From assembly GCF_001704295.1 (NCBI RefSeq), contig NZ_CP012334.1, positions 4,476,084 through 4,540,083 of the forward strand: 64,000 nucleotides of DNA, read 5' to 3'. Position numbers and translations under genes: made by a program. Shown piece by piece: positions 16,051 through 25,512 of this stretch (positions within the stretch are counted from its first letter, which is position 1; the number at the start of each line of letters is the position of its first letter). This stretch comes from Bordetella sp. H567. Its GTDB lineage: Bacteria; Pseudomonadota; Gammaproteobacteria; Burkholderiales; Burkholderiaceae_B. The notes under the pieces are model-generated. The model searched no databases. It saw nothing but the letters and a program-made list of their open reading frames with translations, and had not been told where the DNA came from.

Positions 16051-18723
16051 ATGAACCAGCCCGATCCCGCCTCGCTAGACCATCTTTCCGTCAATGGGCA
16101 GGACTACGCCTATGTCGCGCTGCGCCGCCTGCTGCCCGCCGACAGCCTGGCCGCCCTGCCCTATTCGGTGCGCCTGCTGATCGAAAACGTCGCGCGCTGC
16201 CAGCCCGACGCCCTGCCGTCGGTGCTGGCCCGCGCCACGGGCCGCGGCCCGGCCTGCGAGGTGCCGTTCTATCCCAACCGCCTGATGTTCCACGATACGA
16301 CCTGCCTGCCGGCGCTGGCCGACTTCGCCGGCATGCGCGACGCCGTGGCGGAACTGGGCGGCGATCCGGGCCGCGTCAATCCGCTGATTCCCGCCGTGCT
16401 GACCATCGACCATTCCGTCATCGTGGAGCACTACGACGAGCCCGGCGCCGTGCAGGCCAACCTGGACATCGATTTTCGCCGCAACGGCGAACGCTATCGT
16501 TTCATCCGCTGGGCGGAACAGAGCCTGGCGAACTTCAAGGTGATCCCGCCGGGCACGGGCATCATCCACCAGATGAATATGGAGGCGCTGGCCGAGGTCG
16601 TATGCGCCGCGCGCACCGACGACGGCCAGCCCCTGCTGCACCCGGACGATATGGTGGCCACCGACAGCCACACCCCGATGATCAACGGCATCGGCGTACT
16701 GGCCTGGGGCATAGGCGGCCTGGAAAGCCAGGCCGCGCTGCTGGGCGAACCGGTACCCATCGCCTATCCCGAAGTGGTCGGTGTGCGGCTGAGCAACCGC
16801 CTGCCGCCTGGCGTCACGGCCACCGACCTGGCGCTGACCCTGGCGGAGATCCTGCGCGCGCATGGCGTGGTCGGCAAATTCGTGGAGTTCTTCGGACCGG
16901 GCCTGTCCACGCTGGACTGGGCCGCGCGCGCCACCGTCGCCAACATGGCGCCGGAATACGGCGCCACGGTCATGTTCTTTCCCTTCGACGATGAAGCCAT
17001 GCGCTTTCTCGCCCTGTCGGGACGCAGCGACGACCAGCGCGAACGTGTGCGCGCCTACCTGCAGGTGCAGGGCCTGTGGCGCCGCGACGATATGCCGGAA
17101 CCGCGCTTCGACGCCGTCATCCCGCTGGACCTGGCCACCGTGCAGCGCAGCGTGGCCGGACCGCACCAGCCGCACGAGCGTCAGCCGCTGGCGCGCGCCG
17201 GCGCTTCCTTCACCGAACGCCTGGGTGTGGCGCAAGACAAGGCCGTGCCAGCGGACGGCGGCGTGCCCGTGCCCGCAGAGCGCCCGACGGACGGCGCCGT
17301 ACTGGTGGCGGCGATCACCAGCTGCACCAACACCGCCAACCCCCTGCTGATGTTGCAGGCGGGGCTACTGGCGCGCCGCGCGCGCGAACGCGGCCTGCGG
17401 CGCAAGCCCTGGGTCAAGACTTCCCTGTCCCCGGGTTCGCGCACGGTCGGCGACTACCTGGCCGAAGCGGGACTGCTTCAGGATCTGGAGGCACTGGGCT
17501 TCGGCCTGGTCGGCTTCGGTTGCATGACCTGTATCGGCAATTCCGGCGGCCTGGCGGCCACGGCCGATGCCATGGTGGACCAGGGCTTGCGCGGCGTGGC
17601 CGTGCTGTCGGGCAACCGCAATTTCGAGGGCCGGGTCAATCCCAAGCTGCCCGCGGGCTACCTGGCATCCCCCGCGCTGGTCGTGGCCTATGCGATCGCC
17701 GGCAATATCCGCATCGACCTGGAACACGAGCCGCTGGGCACCGATACGTCCGGCCGGCCGGTGTGGCTGCGCGACCTGCTGCCCAGCGACGAGGAGGTCG
17801 CCGCGCTGGCGTCGCAGGTGCTGCGGCCGGCGTTATTCCAGCGGCGCGTCGCCACCGTATGGGCGGGCACGCCGCAATGGCAGGCCCTGTCGGCGCCGTC
17901 CAGCGTGCGCTACGGCTGGGATCCGGACTCCACCTACCTGCGCCGCCCACGGTACCTGGAATCCGTCGCGCGGCAAGCGCCGCCGCTGGCCGCGCTGCGC
18001 GGCGCCCGCGCGCTGCTGGTGTTCGGCGACAACGTCACGACCGACCATATCTCGCCGGCCGGGACCATCCCGGCCGCCAGCGCGGCGGGCAAATGGCTGC
18101 TGGCCCGCGGCGAAGCGACGCAGGACCTGAACCAATACTCCACCCGCCGCAGCAACCATGAAGTCATGCTGCGCGGCGCCTATACCAACAAGGCCGTCAA
18201 CAACCAACTGGTCGGCGAGCGGGGCGGCGCGGGCGCCTGGGCCTGGGATGCCGACCGGCGCGAAGTCCTGCCCGTCTACGACGCCGCCGCCACCTATGCC
18301 GGACGCGGCATCCCGCTGCTGGTGTTCGCCGGCTGGAACTACGGCGCCGGTTCCAGCCGCGACTGGGCCGCCAAGGCGCAGGCGCTGCTGGGCGTGCGCG
18401 CCGTCGTGGCGCGCAGCTTCGAGCGCATCCATCGCAGCAACCTGATCGGCATGGGTGTGCTGCCGCTGGTGTTCACGGGCGACGACCACGCGCAACAGCT
18501 GGGACTGGACGGCACCGAAAGCTTCGACCTGCTGGGCCTGGACGCCCTGGCAGTGGGCGACAACACGCTGACGCTGCGCTTGCACCGCGCCGACGGCGCG
18601 CGGCAGGACCTGCGGGTCTCGCTGCGCCTGGACGCGGAACAGGAGATCCGCTACCTGGCGCACGGCGGCGTGCTGCCCTATGTGGTGCGCAAGATGACCT
18701 TGGGCAAGGAGGCGCTGGCATGA
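16051..18723 (+). CDS. acnA: Aconitate hydratase, AcnA type
   Basis: Interconverts citrate, cis-aconitate and isocitrate through a 4Fe-4S cluster. At 890 residues it has AcnA length. Cluster ligands are Cys425 (ITSCTNTANP) and Cys491/Cys494 (GCMTCIGNSG). The swivelling C-terminal domain has GAGSSRDWAAKAQALLGVRA and FERIHRSNLIGMGVLP. ATG 16051 was chosen; a GTG three codons earlier is possible and neither has a clear ribosome site. It sits behind a LysR gene and overlaps a lactonase gene (ATGA), with a Bug-type binding protein downstream. This looks like a catabolic aconitase for an imported tricarboxylate rather than the housekeeping enzyme. Confidence 0.93.
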   Translation: MNQPDPASLDHLSVNGQDYAYVALRRLLPADSLAALPYSVRLLIENVARCQPDALPSVLARATGRGPACEVPFYPNRLMFHDTTCLPALADFAGMRDAVAELGGDPGRVNPLIPAVLTIDHSVIVEHYDEPGAVQANLDIDFRRNGERYRFIRWAEQSLANFKVIPPGTGIIHQMNMEALAEVVCAARTDDGQPLLHPDDMVATDSHTPMINGIGVLAWGIGGLESQAALLGEPVPIAYPEVVGVRLSNRLPPGVTATDLALTLAEILRAHGVVGKFVEFFGPGLSTLDWAARATVANMAPEYGATVMFFPFDDEAMRFLALSGRSDDQRERVRAYLQVQGLWRRDDMPEPRFDAVIPLDLATVQRSVAGPHQPHERQPLARAGASFTERLGVAQDKAVPADGGVPVPAERPTDGAVLVAAITSCTNTANPLLMLQAGLLARRARERGLRRKPWVKTSLSPGSRTVGDYLAEAGLLQDLEALGFGLVGFGCMTCIGNSGGLAATADAMVDQGLRGVAVLSGNRNFEGRVNPKLPAGYLASPALVVAYAIAGNIRIDLEHEPLGTDTSGRPVWLRDLLPSDEEVAALASQVLRPALFQRRVATVWAGTPQWQALSAPSSVRYGWDPDSTYLRRPRYLESVARQAPPLAALRGARALLVFGDNVTTDHISPAGTIPAASAAGKWLLARGEATQDLNQYSTRRSNHEVMLRGAYTNKAVNNQLVGERGGAGAWAWDADRREVLPVYDAAATYAGRGIPLLVFAGWNYGAGSSRDWAAKAQALLGVRAVVARSFERIHRSNLIGMGVLPLVFTGDDHAQQLGLDGTESFDLLGLDALAVGDNTLTLRLHRADGARQDLRVSLRLDAEQEIRYLAHGGVLPYVVRKMTLGKEALA

Positions 18724-19802
18724 AGGCCGATGTCTATGTGGGCTGCCGTACGTCGCGCGAACGCAATGCGCGCGGACGCGGTATCACGGCGTGGCGCCGG
18801 GACGCCTCGACCGGCGCGCTGAGCCTGGTGCAGGAACTCGACGGGCTGGTCAATCCCTCCTACCTGGCCCTGGGCCCCGGCGGCCGGGTACTGTATGCCG
18901 TGCACGGCGACGCCAGCGATATCAGCGCCTTCCGCATCGATCCGGACAGCGGCCGGCTGGCCTTCCTGAACCGGCGCGGCACCGAAGGCCGCAATCCCGT
19001 GCACCTGGCGGTGGCGCCCGACGGCCGCCACATCATCGTATCGAACCACCTGAGCGGCGCACTGGCGGTGCTGCCGCTGGCCGACGACGGCGCGCTGCTG
19101 CCCGTCAGCCAGCAAGTTGCGCTACCGGGCGAACCCGGCCCGCACCGCATCGAGCAGAAGCATGCCAAGCCGCACTTCAATCCCTTCGATCCCACGGGGC
19201 GCCACGTGATCGTGCCGGACAAGGGACTGGACCGCATCTTCAGTTTCCGCTTCCAGGATGGCCGCCTGACGCCGGCACCCGCCGCCGCCGTGGCCACGCG
19301 CGAAGGGGCCGGCCCGCGCCATATCGCCTTCCATCCGGCCGCGCCTTATGCCTATGCGGTGAACGAGCTGGACTCCAGCGTGACGGCGTATCGCCACGAC
19401 CCCGCCACGGGCGCCCTGGCGCCTTTCCAGGTGCTGCCCACGCTGCCGGACAGCTACACCGGCAACAGCCGCGCCGCGGCCATCGCGGTCGACGCGCGCG
19501 GGCGCTTCGTGTATGCCTCCAACCGCGGCGACGACAGCATCGCGCAATTCGCCGTCGATGCCGCCAGCGGACGCCTGCGCTTCGTCCGTGCCCACGCGAC
19601 GGGCGGACGCACGCCCCGCTTTTTTACCCTGGATCCTTCGGGCCGCTTCCTGTACGCGGCCAACGAGGACAGCGACACCATCGTCGCCTTCCATGTCGAT
19701 CCGGAAAGCGGCGAACTGGCGCGGGCGGGAACGGCGGCGGAAACGGGCAGCCCGGTCTGCATGGTGTTTCGCAATGCGCCGCCGGGAAAGCCCATGCCTT
19801 GA
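18720..19802 (+). CDS. Lactonase-family seven-bladed beta-propeller protein
   Basis: A 360-residue member of the YbhE/3-carboxymuconate-cyclase-like lactonase family. Repeating blade motifs include NPSYLALGPGGRVLYAV, NPVHLAVAPDGRHIIVSN, GAGPRHIAFHP and FTLDPSGRFLYAANED. No signal peptide is obvious, so it is probably cytoplasmic. Family members hydrolyse 6-phosphogluconolactone or other lactones. Here it is translationally coupled to aconitase and distant from the true pgl, so a lactone intermediate of the same catabolic route is more likely. Family assignment is confident, substrate is not. Confidence 0.85.
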   Translation: MKADVYVGCRTSRERNARGRGITAWRRDASTGALSLVQELDGLVNPSYLALGPGGRVLYAVHGDASDISAFRIDPDSGRLAFLNRRGTEGRNPVHLAVAPDGRHIIVSNHLSGALAVLPLADDGALLPVSQQVALPGEPGPHRIEQKHAKPHFNPFDPTGRHVIVPDKGLDRIFSFRFQDGRLTPAPAAAVATREGAGPRHIAFHPAAPYAYAVNELDSSVTAYRHDPATGALAPFQVLPTLPDSYTGNSRAAAIAVDARGRFVYASNRGDDSIAQFAVDAASGRLRFVRAHATGGRTPRFFTLDPSGRFLYAANEDSDTIVAFHVDPESGELARAGTAAETGSPVCMVFRNAPPGKPMP

Positions 19803-19910
19803 ACGAACCGCCGGTAAGCCGGAAAAACCGCGGCGTGGCGGTGCGGCCTCGAGGACGAGCGCACGATCCACCCGCATCGCCATGACCCAGAAAACGTGAG
19901 GAGACCCACG

Positions 19911-20906
19911 ATGAAACACCTGACCCTACGCCTGCGCGCCGCGCTGGGCATCGCCGCCGCGCTGCTGGCCACACACCTGCCCGCCCGTGCCGCCGACAGC
20001 TATCCGTCCATGCCCGTGCGGCTGATCGTGCCCTACACCGCCGGCGGCGGCGTCGACCTGATCGCGCGGCTGATGGCCGAACGCCTGCACGACACGCTGG
20101 ACCAGTCCATCATCGTCGAGAACAAGCCCGGCGCCAGCGGCATGATCGGCGCCAACTACGTCTCCAAGGCCAAGCCCGACGGCTACACCATCCTGTTGTC
20201 GGCGGCCGGCGAGATCGTGGTGAATCCCTCGCTGTACAAGGAAAAGATGTTGTTCGATCCGTCGCGGGAGCTGGCCTCCGTGACGCTGGTCGCGCGCATC
20301 CCCAACGTGCTGGTGGTCAACCCCTCGGTGCCCGTGAAAACGACGGCGGAACTGCTGGCCTATGCGAAGTCGCAGCCCGGCAAGCTGACCTTCTCGTCCA
20401 GCGGCATCGGCAATCTGCAGCATGTGTCCGGCGAGCTGCTGAATCGCATGGCCGGCATCGACGTGCGCCACATTCCCTACAAGGGCGCGGCGCAGCAGAT
20501 CGCCGACGTCGTCGCGCAGCACGTGACCATGACCTTCACCAGCGTCGCCGCGGCCATGCCTTTCATCAAGAGCGGGCAGGTGCGCCCCATCGCCGTGACG
20601 TCCGCGCATCGCCTCGAAGCCTTGCCCGACGTGCCGGCGCTCGCCGAAACGCCGCAGCTGGCGGGCTATGAAGTGGTCAACTGGTTCGGCATGTTCGCGC
20701 CGGGCGGCACGCCGGCGCCCGTGCTGGACAAGCTCAACCAGGCAGCGCTTGCCGCCATGAAGGATCCCCGCCTGCTGCAGGCGCTGAAGGACCAGGGCGC
20801 CGAACCGGCACCGTCCTCGCGGCAGGAGTTCGACACCTTCCGGCGTGAGGAAACGGCCAAGTTCGCCAAGGTGATCGAGGAAACGCACATCAAGCTGCAG
20901 GACTGA
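19911..20906 (+). CDS. Bug/TctC-type periplasmic solute-binding protein (aconitase locus)
   Basis: A 331-residue extracytoplasmic receptor of tripartite tricarboxylate transporters. A Sec signal peptide (AALGIAAALLATHLPARAAD) is followed by the family motif VRLIVPYTAGGGVDLIARL, then NKPGASGMIGANYVSKAKPDGYTIL. The ATG at 19911 has GAGGAGA upstream. It lies 108 bp after the lactonase. No TctA/TctB membrane partners are nearby, which is usual for the expanded Bug family in Bordetella. The likely ligand is a di- or tricarboxylate handled by the adjacent aconitase. Confidence 0.93.
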   Translation: MKHLTLRLRAALGIAAALLATHLPARAADSYPSMPVRLIVPYTAGGGVDLIARLMAERLHDTLDQSIIVENKPGASGMIGANYVSKAKPDGYTILLSAAGEIVVNPSLYKEKMLFDPSRELASVTLVARIPNVLVVNPSVPVKTTAELLAYAKSQPGKLTFSSSGIGNLQHVSGELLNRMAGIDVRHIPYKGAAQQIADVVAQHVTMTFTSVAAAMPFIKSGQVRPIAVTSAHRLEALPDVPALAETPQLAGYEVVNWFGMFAPGGTPAPVLDKLNQAALAAMKDPRLLQALKDQGAEPAPSSRQEFDTFRREETAKFAKVIEETHIKLQD

Positions 20907-21214
20907 CGCTCAGGGCCCCGCCGCGACGCCGCGCCGGGGGCGTGGCGTCGGGAAAAACCAGGACACGGGAAATTACGGCGCACGCCGCGCCGCCGCACGG
21001 GCGACGTGCTGCCTGAAATGGTCGGCACCGTGCATCACGGCCGATCGGGCAACGCGCCGGTCGTCCTGCTTGCCTTCTACGCCGGCGCGAAGGGCCAGCT
21101 CACCGCGGAGCAACCGAAGCGATCGCCGCACATCCATCCTGGGGCGCTGCCCAAGATGCAATCGGACAAGCCGGACGAACTGCCGTCCCTTACTGCCCCG
21201 ACTAGCACCCGTCG
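20907..21214. other. 308-bp region between Bug and LysR genes
   Basis: It lies between two convergent gene ends. The only coding-like content is a short plus-frame segment resembling a cupin C-terminus (listed separately). No terminator with a T-tract was found; a GC-rich stretch at 20915-20943 could fold. Confidence 0.4.
21000..21116 (+). pseudogene. Possible remnant of a cupin gene
   Basis: Read on the plus strand, codons 21000-21116 give GTVHHGRSGNAPVVLLAFYA followed by GAKGQ, close to the C-terminal cupin strand pair (G-T-V-H-x-G-R ... V-x-L-L-x-F-Y) seen in small single-cupin proteins. No cupin core is recognisable upstream, there is no start with a ribosome site, and downstream sequence is not family-like. 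It could be a decayed gene end or coincidence. Confidence 0.3.
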
Positions 21215-22192
21215 TCATGCCCCCGCGCTGGCGCCCCGAGCGCCCGCGACACCTTGCGCCGGGTCCGCCACCTTGCTGGCGGCCTCCAGGCAGGCGATGA
21301 AACGCCGGGCGACTGGGTCCAGCGGATGGTCCCGGCTCCAGATCACGCCGGTCGGCTTGACCAGGCCGTGCAGATGGAAAGGCAGCGCGCGCAGCAGCCC
21401 CGCTTCGTCGAAATAATACGCGGCGTCGCTGGGCATGAAGGCGATGGCGTCGGTCATGGAGACGTAAGTGCGCACCAGCTGCGTGGAGGTCGTTTCCAGG
21501 CAATGCCGGGGCAGCGGTACATCGTGGGCCAGGAACACTTCCTCCAGCGGCTGCCGCATGGGCGATCCCATGGTGGGCAGCACCCATTCCCAGTCCCGCA
21601 GATTGGCCCACGATAGGCGCTTGCGCCGCGCCAGGGGGTGGTGGTTGCGCGCCACCAGCGTCAGCGGCTTGGTGCCCAGGGGCTTTTCGTCCAGATCGCC
21701 ATGGCTGCGCGAAGGCATCAGCGTGCCCACCACCAGGTGTATGCCGCGCGTGCGCAGTTCGGGCAGCAGCGTATCGAAGCTGCCTTCCCGCACCACGGCG
21801 GATGCATCGGGCAATTGCTTCTTGAACATCGCCAGCGCGCGCGGCAGCAGGACGGACGCCGCGGCCGGCAAGGTGCCGATCGACACGCTGCCCGAGGTGC
21901 CCAGCGCCAGCGATTTCAGGCCGTCGCGGGCGCGGGACAAATCGATATCGATGCGGCGCGCATGGTGGATCAGGCATTCGCCATAGCTCGTCGGCATGAT
22001 GCCGCGCGGCGTGCGCTCGAACAGTTTCAGCCCCACGCCGTCCTCGATCTCGGCCAGGGCCTTCGAGACGGCCGGCTGCGTCAGGTGCAGCACGGCCGCC
22101 ACGCGGCTGACGTGGCGGTGATCGTCCAGCGCGATCAGCAGCCGCAGATGGCGCAGCTTCAGGCTGCCGCGCCAGAAAGCATCGATATCCAT
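21215..22192 (-). CDS. LysR-family transcriptional regulator (cupin locus)
   Basis: A 325-residue LysR regulator with an unusually placed HTH because of about ten extra N-terminal residues (MDIDAFWRGSLKLRHLRLL). The HTH region reads HRHVSRVAAVLHLTQPAVSK and LKLFERTPRG. The ATG at 22192 has a perfect GGAGGAGGA upstream. It is divergent from a double-cupin gene, with an inverted repeat ATTACC-N4-GGTAAT between them. It resembles GbpR/PcaQ-type regulators of aromatic catabolism, but I cannot name the inducer. Confidence 0.9.
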   Translation of the reverse strand: MDIDAFWRGSLKLRHLRLLIALDDHRHVSRVAAVLHLTQPAVSKALAEIEDGVGLKLFERTPRGIMPTSYGECLIHHARRIDIDLSRARDGLKSLALGTSGSVSIGTLPAAASVLLPRALAMFKKQLPDASAVVREGSFDTLLPELRTRGIHLVVGTLMPSRSHGDLDEKPLGTKPLTLVARNHHPLARRKRLSWANLRDWEWVLPTMGSPMRQPLEEVFLAHDVPLPRHCLETTSTQLVRTYVSMTDAIAFMPSDAAYYFDEAGLLRALPFHLHGLVKPTGVIWSRDHPLDPVARRFIACLEAASKVADPAQGVAGARGASAGA

Positions 22193-22205
22193 GTTCCTCC
22201 TCCTC

Positions 22206-22221
22206 ATTACCAAACGGTAAT
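22206..22221. promoter_or_regulatory. LysR-type operator, ATTACC-N4-GGTAAT
   Basis: A perfect six-base inverted repeat with a four-base spacer, containing T-N11-A. It begins 14 bp upstream of the LysR start and lies about 80 bp upstream of the cupin start. This is the expected position for the regulator's own recognition site. Confidence 0.6.
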
Positions 22222-22301
22222 ATCGCGGCCGCCCACTTTTCATTGGAACAGGGCGGCCATCCGTTCCACCATTCGGTATTCCACGAATAACGGAGACGAC
22301 G

Positions 22302-23261
22302 ATGCCGCAAATCCTCAACCGCGCGGACCTGCCCAATTATTACGCGGCGGAAAATCCCTCCCGCGCCGATGCGGCGGATAGCGCGCGTATCGACATGCGC
22401 ATGGCGCACGGCGCCAAGGTGTCGCTGGCGGTCGCCGTTTGTCAGCCGGGCTATCACCCGGCGCCGCAGATCCACGCCAGCGAACAGCTGAACTACGTGG
22501 CCGAAGGCGAAATATGGGTGTATATCGACGGCGCCGCGTATCACCTGAAGGCGGGCGACGCCATCCGGGTGCCCAAGATGAAACCCCATTGGATGTGGAA
22601 CCGGTCGGACGCCCCCTGTACGTTCTATGAGTCCAATTGCCCGCCGCTGGCCGGCGACGCCAAGGGCGCGGGGGCCCTGATCGACGGCGCCCGGCCCCAG
22701 CAAGCCTACCCGCACGTCGTCTGGCTATCGGACAAATACGCCAAGGAAGCCGAAGCCCGCAATGATCCGCCCACCGAAGGGCCGCTGCTGGCCCGCGCCG
22801 ACAGCCTGGCCACCAGCGTGCACGGCGGCGCCATCGGCCCGGCGGCGGCGGGCAAGCTGACATCCAAGTGCATTCACGGCCTGGAGCACAACATGACGAT
22901 CGCCCGCCGCAAGGGCGGCTACCATTCCGCGCCGCACATCCACGATGCCGAGCAGCTGCACATTCCCATCAAGGGCGACATCAACATATTCACGTCCGAG
23001 GCCGGCTTCGCCTGCCGCGAAGGCGACTTCAACATCATCGCGCCGAATATGCCGCACTGGGCCGAAGTCAGCGGCGACGAAGACAACATCCTGCTGCAGG
23101 CGCATTCGCCGGTATTGGGCTCCGCGGCCAATCGCAAGGCCTTGCTGGCGGACGATGAACGCGCGCAGTCCATCTTCACGGTGTTCAACATGACGCCATG
23201 GCGGGAACAGGAAATCATGCAAGTGGAGGACGTGCACCGGGGGAATATGCAGCGGTCCTGA
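22302..23261 (+). CDS. Double-cupin protein, dioxygenase-like
   Basis: A 319-residue bicupin. The first cupin has APQIHASEQLNYVAEGEIWV and the second HSAPHIHDAEQLHIPIKGD, each with the H-x-H...E metal pattern and a later His (KPHWMW and MPHWAEV). The repeated layout resembles ring-cleaving or quercetinase-like dioxygenases and decarboxylases, but no specific family is recognised. It is divergent from its LysR gene and followed 55 bp later by a Bug binding protein, suggesting uptake and oxidation of an organic acid. No signal peptide, so cytoplasmic. Confidence 0.8.
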   Translation: MPQILNRADLPNYYAAENPSRADAADSARIDMRMAHGAKVSLAVAVCQPGYHPAPQIHASEQLNYVAEGEIWVYIDGAAYHLKAGDAIRVPKMKPHWMWNRSDAPCTFYESNCPPLAGDAKGAGALIDGARPQQAYPHVVWLSDKYAKEAEARNDPPTEGPLLARADSLATSVHGGAIGPAAAGKLTSKCIHGLEHNMTIARRKGGYHSAPHIHDAEQLHIPIKGDINIFTSEAGFACREGDFNIIAPNMPHWAEVSGDEDNILLQAHSPVLGSAANRKALLADDERAQSIFTVFNMTPWREQEIMQVEDVHRGNMQRS

Positions 23262-23316
23262 TTCCGCAAGCCGCCACGACGCGGCCTGCATGGATAACGA
23301 AGAAGAGGAGACAGAC

Positions 23317-24300
23317 ATGAAAAGCCGTTTCAGCGCCCTGCGCCGGGCGCTTGCCGTCGCCATCCTGGCCGGCCTGGCATTGCCGGCGGGCAGCCGCGCG
23401 GCCGAGGACGTAAAAGGCCCCATCCGTATCATCGTGGGATACAGCCCGGGCAACAGCGGCGATACGATCGCGCGCATCCTGGCGGAAAAGATGAGCGCGT
23501 CGCTGGGCGTCCCGGTCTATGTGGAAAACAAGGTGGGCGCCGGCTCGCGCATCGCGGTCGACGCGCTCAAGCACTCGGCGCCCGACGGCAAGACGCTGAT
23601 GGTCGGCACGTTCTCCGTCATGGCGATCTTCCCCATGATCTTCACCAAGACCACCTACCACCTGTCGGATTTCGAACCCGTGGCGCACATCGCCAACAGC
23701 AACGTCTGCATCACCGTGCCGGTCGACGCGCCGTACAAGACGATGGCCGAATACGCCGACTGGCTGAAGAAGAACCCCTCGCGCGCGCAGTTCGGCAACG
23801 AAGCCGCGGGCAGTCCCGCGCACTTGCTGGGCCTGGAATTCGGCCGGGTCATCGGCGTCAACAACATGCTGATTCCGTACAAGAGCACGACGCAGATGAT
23901 CTCGGACCTGATCGGCAACCAGATCCCCGCCGCGACGCTGGCGCTGCCCAGCGTCTACAAGCTGCACCAGGCCGGGCAGGTACGCATCCTGGCCGTGGCC
24001 TCCGAACAGCGCACGCCCAGCGCGCCCGACCTGCCCACGCTGAAGGAAGCCGGCTACGACCTGAGCGTGAACAGCATGTACGGGGCGTGGATGCCGGCCG
24101 GCACCCCGCGGCCCATCGTCGACAGAATGAGCAAGGCCATCGTGGAGGCGGTCGCCCAAGCCGACGTGCAGGATAAATTCCGCGTGATGGGCCTCGAACC
24201 GACCGGCAAGGACCGGGCGGAATTCGTGCGCATCAGCAATCAATCCGAGAAGGACTGGGCAAAGATCGTCAAGGACACCGGTTTCCGGATCGATGAATAG
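23317..24300 (+). CDS. Bug/TctC-type periplasmic solute-binding protein (cupin locus)
   Basis: A 327-residue binding protein with a Sec signal peptide (ALAVAILAGLALPAGSRAAE). Family motifs are IRIIVGYSPGNSGDTIARIL and ENKVGAGSRIAVDALK. GYSPGNSGD departs from the usual PFPPGG loop, suggesting an altered ligand pocket. The ATG at 23317 follows GAGGAG. It is probably co-transcribed with the double cupin and would supply its substrate. Confidence 0.92.
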   Translation: MKSRFSALRRALAVAILAGLALPAGSRAAEDVKGPIRIIVGYSPGNSGDTIARILAEKMSASLGVPVYVENKVGAGSRIAVDALKHSAPDGKTLMVGTFSVMAIFPMIFTKTTYHLSDFEPVAHIANSNVCITVPVDAPYKTMAEYADWLKKNPSRAQFGNEAAGSPAHLLGLEFGRVIGVNNMLIPYKSTTQMISDLIGNQIPAATLALPSVYKLHQAGQVRILAVASEQRTPSAPDLPTLKEAGYDLSVNSMYGAWMPAGTPRPIVDRMSKAIVEAVAQADVQDKFRVMGLEPTGKDRAEFVRISNQSEKDWAKIVKDTGFRIDE

Positions 24301-24302
24301 CG

Positions 24303-24321
24303 CGGCCCTGCACGCGGGCCG
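24303..24321. terminator. Weak hairpin between convergent genes
   Basis: CGGCCC-N7-GGGCCG can form a six-pair stem two bases after the Bug stop codon and six bases before the dehydrogenase stop. There is no T-tract on either strand, so factor-independent termination is doubtful. Confidence 0.25.
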
Positions 24322-24326
24322 GCCGG

Positions 24327-25298
24327 TCACACGTTTTCAGCCACCCATTGCTCCAGCTTCTTCAGCCAGATGGCATCCACCCGCTTGGCGTTGCCGTCGG
24401 AGTGGCCCGCGGCGTGCGGCGTGGCGATGACGTTGGGCATGTGCCACAGCGGCGAGGCGGCATCCAGCGGCTCGTGCTCGTAGACGTCCAGATAGGCGCC
24501 GCCCAGGTGCCCTGATTGCAAGGCGACGATCAGGTCGGCTTCCACGACGACCTCGCCGCGCGCCACGTTCACCAGGTGCGCCCCCTTGGGCAGCGCCGCC
24601 AGGGCACGCGCATCGATCAGCCCACGCGTGCGATCGCTCAAGGGACAGGCCAGGACCAGCCAGTCGGTGCGCGGCAGCAGCTTGCCGATATCCTCGAAAG
24701 CCACGGTTTCCGTTTCCGCGTCGACCGGCTCCGCGCTGCTGCGCGCCACCGCGATCCTCAGGCCCAGCAGGCGCAGCACGGCGCCCAGGCGCTGGCCGAT
24801 GCTGCCCCAGCCGACGATCAGCGCGGTCTGGCCGGCCAGGTCGCGCGGCACGGTCAGTTCCGTCGCCTTCACCCAACGGCCCTGCCGCTGCGCATCCAGC
24901 AGGACATGCAGGCGGCGGTTCAAGGCCAGCAGGCCCGCCAGCGCCGTCTGCATCACAGGCTCGGAATTGGCGCCGGCCGATGCGCTGACCGCGACGCCGC
25001 GCGCCTTCAGTTCCGGAAATATCGGGCGGTCCAGGCCCGCCGAATGAACGTGCACCCAGCGCAGGCCGGGCGACGCGCGCAGCGATTCGTAGAAAGCCTG
25101 CAGCGATTCCATGACCACATGCTTGGTGGAGGCGCCGGTGACATCGCGCGAGATGAACGCGATGTCGACATCGTCGTGCGCGTGACCCAGCGTGGGCTCG
25201 GCAATGCGCAGCTCGTACGGATGGCCGTTCATGATGCGCGCGATGGGCTCGCGCAAGCGCTCGGCGGTACTACGGGACAGCAAGATACGTATCGTCAT
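24327..25298 (-). CDS. D-isomer-specific 2-hydroxyacid dehydrogenase
   Basis: A 323-residue NAD(P)-dependent oxidoreductase that interconverts a 2-oxoacid and its D-2-hydroxyacid. The nucleotide motif is VGWGSIGQRLGAVLRLLG near residue 150. Catalytic Arg lies in NVARGEVVVE, Glu in YEHEPLDAASPLW, and His in VIATPHAAGHS. The length fits glyoxylate/hydroxypyruvate reductase-like subgroups. It faces the cupin-Bug pair and ends 27 bp from it, but has its own promoter side. The ribosome site is poor. Substrate unknown. Confidence 0.87.
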   Translation of the reverse strand: MTIRILLSRSTAERLREPIARIMNGHPYELRIAEPTLGHAHDDVDIAFISRDVTGASTKHVVMESLQAFYESLRASPGLRWVHVHSAGLDRPIFPELKARGVAVSASAGANSEPVMQTALAGLLALNRRLHVLLDAQRQGRWVKATELTVPRDLAGQTALIVGWGSIGQRLGAVLRLLGLRIAVARSSAEPVDAETETVAFEDIGKLLPRTDWLVLACPLSDRTRGLIDARALAALPKGAHLVNVARGEVVVEADLIVALQSGHLGGAYLDVYEHEPLDAASPLWHMPNVIATPHAAGHSDGNAKRVDAIWLKKLEQWVAENV

Positions 25299-25512
25299 GA
25301 TGACTAGTGTTGTGGCACCTATGGTTACCTGGAAGGACTCCCCATCCGCCTATCCTTACGCCGGCTGCGGAGCGACCGCGTCTATCATCCCGATGCGCGC
25401 ACGCGGCCCGCGACAAGCGGCGCGGGATTTCGGGCGCCGTCATTATCGCGCGATCCCGACCATGCGCCCGGACAGGCCGCGGTGCATGGGCATTCATACA
25501 GGAGTGATACCA

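Noticed and set aside
20973..22715. Long minus-strand frame covering the LysR and cupin genes
   Set aside because: Shadow frame; the real LysR protein in this region has an intact HTH and a strong ribosome site in a different frame.
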